The notes below the pieces were generated by a model. That model was not told where the DNA came from, searched no databases, and saw nothing but the letters and a program-made list of their open reading frames with translations. A DNA stretch of 64,000 nucleotides from Niebla homalea. Its lineage: Eukaryota > Ascomycota > Lecanoromycetes > Lecanorales > Ramalinaceae. Location of the stretch: assembly GCA_019925105.1 (NCBI GenBank), contig JAHGAU010000025.1:186001-250000 (forward strand), written 5' to 3'. A program made the translations under genes and the position numbers. Shown in pieces: positions 61,096 through 64,000 of the stretch (position 1 is the stretch's first letter; each line of letters opens with the position of its first letter).

Positions 61096-63000
61096 TATTT
61101 ATAGAAACTTTTATTATAATTATTTTAATATCGTAATTTATCTTTTTTACGATTAGCCGATTAATTTTAAATATAATTTAAATATATTAATTTATTAATA
61201 AATAGATACTTAAATTAATTAGCTCCTTATTAGCTTAAGTAAGTTTTCAGTCGATAAAATAAAGGCTAAAATCGTATTTTAAAAAATATTTATAATCCCT
61301 TTATCGTATATTTAAATATTTAAGCTTTAATTAAAAATCCAGATTATTATAAAACTTATTTTTAAATCGGTTTTAGATCTTACTCGGATTATTAATAACT
61401 TCTTTAATTATAAAAAAAATAAAGGACTATTTTATTACCGCTTTTAATATATATATTACGGTTTTAATAAAATTAGCTACTTATACCCCGTTATTATCTA
61501 AAAACTTTTCGCCCTATATACCGTTTTATAATTATTATAACGGATATTTTTAAATATCTTTATATTTTTAAAAGATATAACTCCCGTTATTTAAATTAAG
61601 AATAAACGTAGAAAATATATTATAGGCTTAAAATTTAATTTAATATATCCGTTTAATAATTTTTAATTCCCGTTAATGGCGTTATTATATTTTTTTATTT
61701 TTTTAGACTTTTTAAGGTTATAGTTTTAAAGGAAACTATAATAAAGAAAAAAATAGGACTTTAAGTAATTAATATTATATGCGAATTATGTTATTAATAT
61801 ATTTATTGAATTCTTAATAATATCTTTAACCTTTTATAACGTAATTATCGGCTTAAAACTTATTGATTATTTATTTTTAAAATAGTAGTTTAAACGGGTA
61901 ATAAACGGTTTCTTATCGTAAGTAAAATATTTAAATAAACGTTAAAAAGCCGCTTACGTACCGATATAACGGCCGTTAATATACCGTTTAATCTCATTAT
62001 TAGGATTTTTAAAAATTATAATAGCGATATTATAATTTTTATATATATATTTATAAATATATTTAATAGTTTAAATATTAATATAAATCTTAATATTAAT
62101 ATACGTACTATATATTTTATATATAAATAAATTATATAATATTATCCAGTAATTATTAGTTTTGAAACCTTTGATCTTTTATTTTTATTTATTATTACGT
62201 TATTAATAAATAGGGTAATTATTTTTATTAAAATAAGTTTTATCGTAAAAGAATTTAAGAAATCTTTATTTATACTTTTTTTTACCGCGACCGTTATTTA
62301 TTATATATTCGGTAATAAAGTTTTAAGCCTTATATAATATATAGGTTATATTTCTTTTAATAATATTTATAAATATACCGTTCAAATCGTTTTAAAAAAA
62401 AGTAATTCGGTTTTAACGAAATTATTAATATACGTTAAATCGAGTTATTTTTAAGATATAAAAAAAAGAAAAATATAAATATAAAATAATCCGCGATTTT
62501 AGTATTTAATTATTTATATTTATTTAATACGATAATTAAAATAAAGATTTAAGTAAAATAATATTATTTATTATTTTATATTATAAATGTAATTAATTTT
62601 AAGTCCGGTTTATTTAACGGTTTCTTTTTAAGACGTAATTTATATTAAATTTTAAAATAAATAAAATTTACGGTATAAATTATAAAAATAATAAGTTTCT
62701 TAAAATAATAAATGATAACTATTAAATTTTAAAATAAACTTTATATAAATCGCTTATTATTTATATATATTAAAAACGAAACGAGTTTACCCGTATTTAC
62801 GGTATTAAATTTATTATACCGGATATACTTCTAAATATTTATATATAAGTCTATATATAGTTTTTTTTAATTAAATCGTAAGAAAAAAAGTTAATAGGCC
62901 TCGAAGGTAATATAAATATTTATTATAAGCCGTTAAAAGAGTTATCGGCTATATAATAAAAATAAAAAATATATAAGATATTTATAACTACGTTTTTAAA
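61096..63000 (-). pseudogene. Rep (HUH) nuclease and linker region of the Helitron
   Basis: On the minus strand, FKKLIIFIIYTVNFIYFKI (62590-62710) is the family segment FGKPDLFIT-x-T-x-NP-x-WPEI, followed by NKPDL (RPDL). NRGLFYIYIFLFF at about 62460-62500 is the HUH motif (RGLPH-x-H-x-L-x-FL) with both His changed to Tyr at 62475-62483. Then FLKFFYDKTYFNKNNYPIY, KGFKTNNYWI (family DNRWVVPYNP), TIKYIYKYIYKNY (family KYIYKYIYKG, the Rep Tyr block, 62041-62067) and NNEIKRYINGRYIG (family DEI-x-x-Y-x-x-x-RYI). The phase changes at least twice, so small indels as well as RIP have hit this copy. This order is diagnostic for Helitrons. Confidence 0.88.
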
Positions 63001-64000
63001 AATAATATTTATAATATTTACGTATAAAGAGTTTAATTCATTTACACTAATTTCCTATATATTATAAGCTTAAATACTATTTAAATATACTGAAAAAGAA
63101 GGAAAGGATATAATAAAATAATATATATTTAACGTATATATTCTATTAAGAGATTCATATAATGAATTTAAAAACATAATAATTATATTACTTATTTATA
63201 TATAAATTAAACCGTTTTAATTAATAGTATTTAAATCCTAAAGTACTTTATTATCCGGGATAATATTTTATTATTAAATAAGCTACTTTTTTTACGTTAA
63301 TATTATATCCCGCTTATTTAATAGTATAATTTTATCGGGAAAGAAAATAATTATTTTATTATTAATAAAAAGGTTAACCCGTTATTTATTAGTCTTTTCT
63401 TTTATTACTAATTATATTTAAGGATTAAAAAGGATTTTACGTAACCCGGAGCCTTAGTGGAAATATTCTTTTATAATTTTATATATAAAAATAAAAGGAT
63501 TTTTATAAAAAAAAATTTATAAATATACATTAAAATCCCTTAATCGAGCTCGTTATCGCAGTTATATTAATATTTTATCGCTATTTAAGCATTATGAATA
63601 TACGTATTAATAAAAGCAACCTTAATATAAATATTAATAGGACCTTATACGTAATATATTTAATCCTTAATTTAGAAAATAGAATAGTAACCGGAAATAT
63701 AAATATTAAGAATATAATATATTAATATAAAAAAAACATATTATTATATTTAACGATTTTCTTTTAGAATTACGTCGCTTTTATATTATTACTTTCGAGA
63801 AAAGCTTAAATTTTTTAAAAAAAAAGCGGTAAATTATATAATTAAATATCGTTATTAATATAATATTAAAACTAAAAGTTATTTTTTATATTCTTATTAA
63901 TCCGTTTAAAAACCTAATATAAAGCTTTATAATATCGATACTTATAATTTATTTTATTTAAATTTTTATACTTAGCTTCTCTTAAACGGGCAATATAAAT

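Larger units (their letters stand above)
59835..64000 (-). mobile_element. Helitron, 5' portion; continues past the window end
   Basis: Rep and helicase on one strand define an autonomous Helitron. Its 3' portion is on the other side of Gypsy-2 (53240-53391 and below). The region 63000-64000 is RIP-altered minus-strand coding-like DNA where the N-terminal domain should be, but I could not fix its start, and the 5' terminus (expected TC) is outside the window or unrecognisable. Confidence 0.82.

Overview
This window looks like an AT-rich, gene-poor block of a filamentous ascomycete genome. It is a transposon graveyard mutated by RIP (repeat-induced point mutation): across most of it CpA/TpG is nearly gone, TpA is in excess, CpG and CpC survive, and every recognisable transposon reading frame is full of TAA/TAG codons standing where Gln, Arg or Trp codons would be. 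I see no intact cellular gene, rRNA or tRNA. Almost everything I can name is a mobile element, and many have exact ends and target-site duplications (TSDs). The species cannot be named from the sequence alone.

Layout. 1-1771: AT-rich flank with two low-RIP islands. 1786-7610: full-length LINE-like element, minus strand, 14-bp TSD. 7625-9064: AT-rich. 9222-22955: second LINE copy, minus strand, inserted in a (TTA)n tract and split by a 7.9-kb terminal-inverted-repeat (TIR) element (11412-19326, 8-bp TSD). 23081-24428: AT-rich. 24434-38117: a 13.7-kb Ty3/Gypsy element, plus strand, whose reverse transcriptase is broken by a 377-bp 5'-truncated LINE. 38307-38948: short non-autonomous relative of the 7.9-kb element.

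39.4-46.1 kb: a large inverted structure. Two arms of ~100-bp tandem repeats face each other around a 977-bp spacer, and the left arm carries a Tc1-type element (39776-41202). 46.1-47.6 kb: a pair of 150-bp direct repeats. 47.6-49.9 kb: a third array arm. 52.06-52.69 kb: a fragment of a fourth. 53.2-64 kb: a minus-strand Helitron (Rep plus PIF1-like helicase) cut near the end of its helicase by a 6.4-kb minus-strand Gypsy element (53397-59829). That Gypsy itself holds a second short TIR element (54772-55245) and a solo LTR (57639-57813).

The nesting gives a relative chronology: Helitron, then Gypsy-2, then the short TIR element and solo LTR; Gypsy-1, then LINE copy 3; LINE copy 2, then the 7.9-kb TIR element; array arm, then Tc1. 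The least explained parts are the 7.9-kb TIR element with its two short derivatives, and the array arms with shared end blocks.
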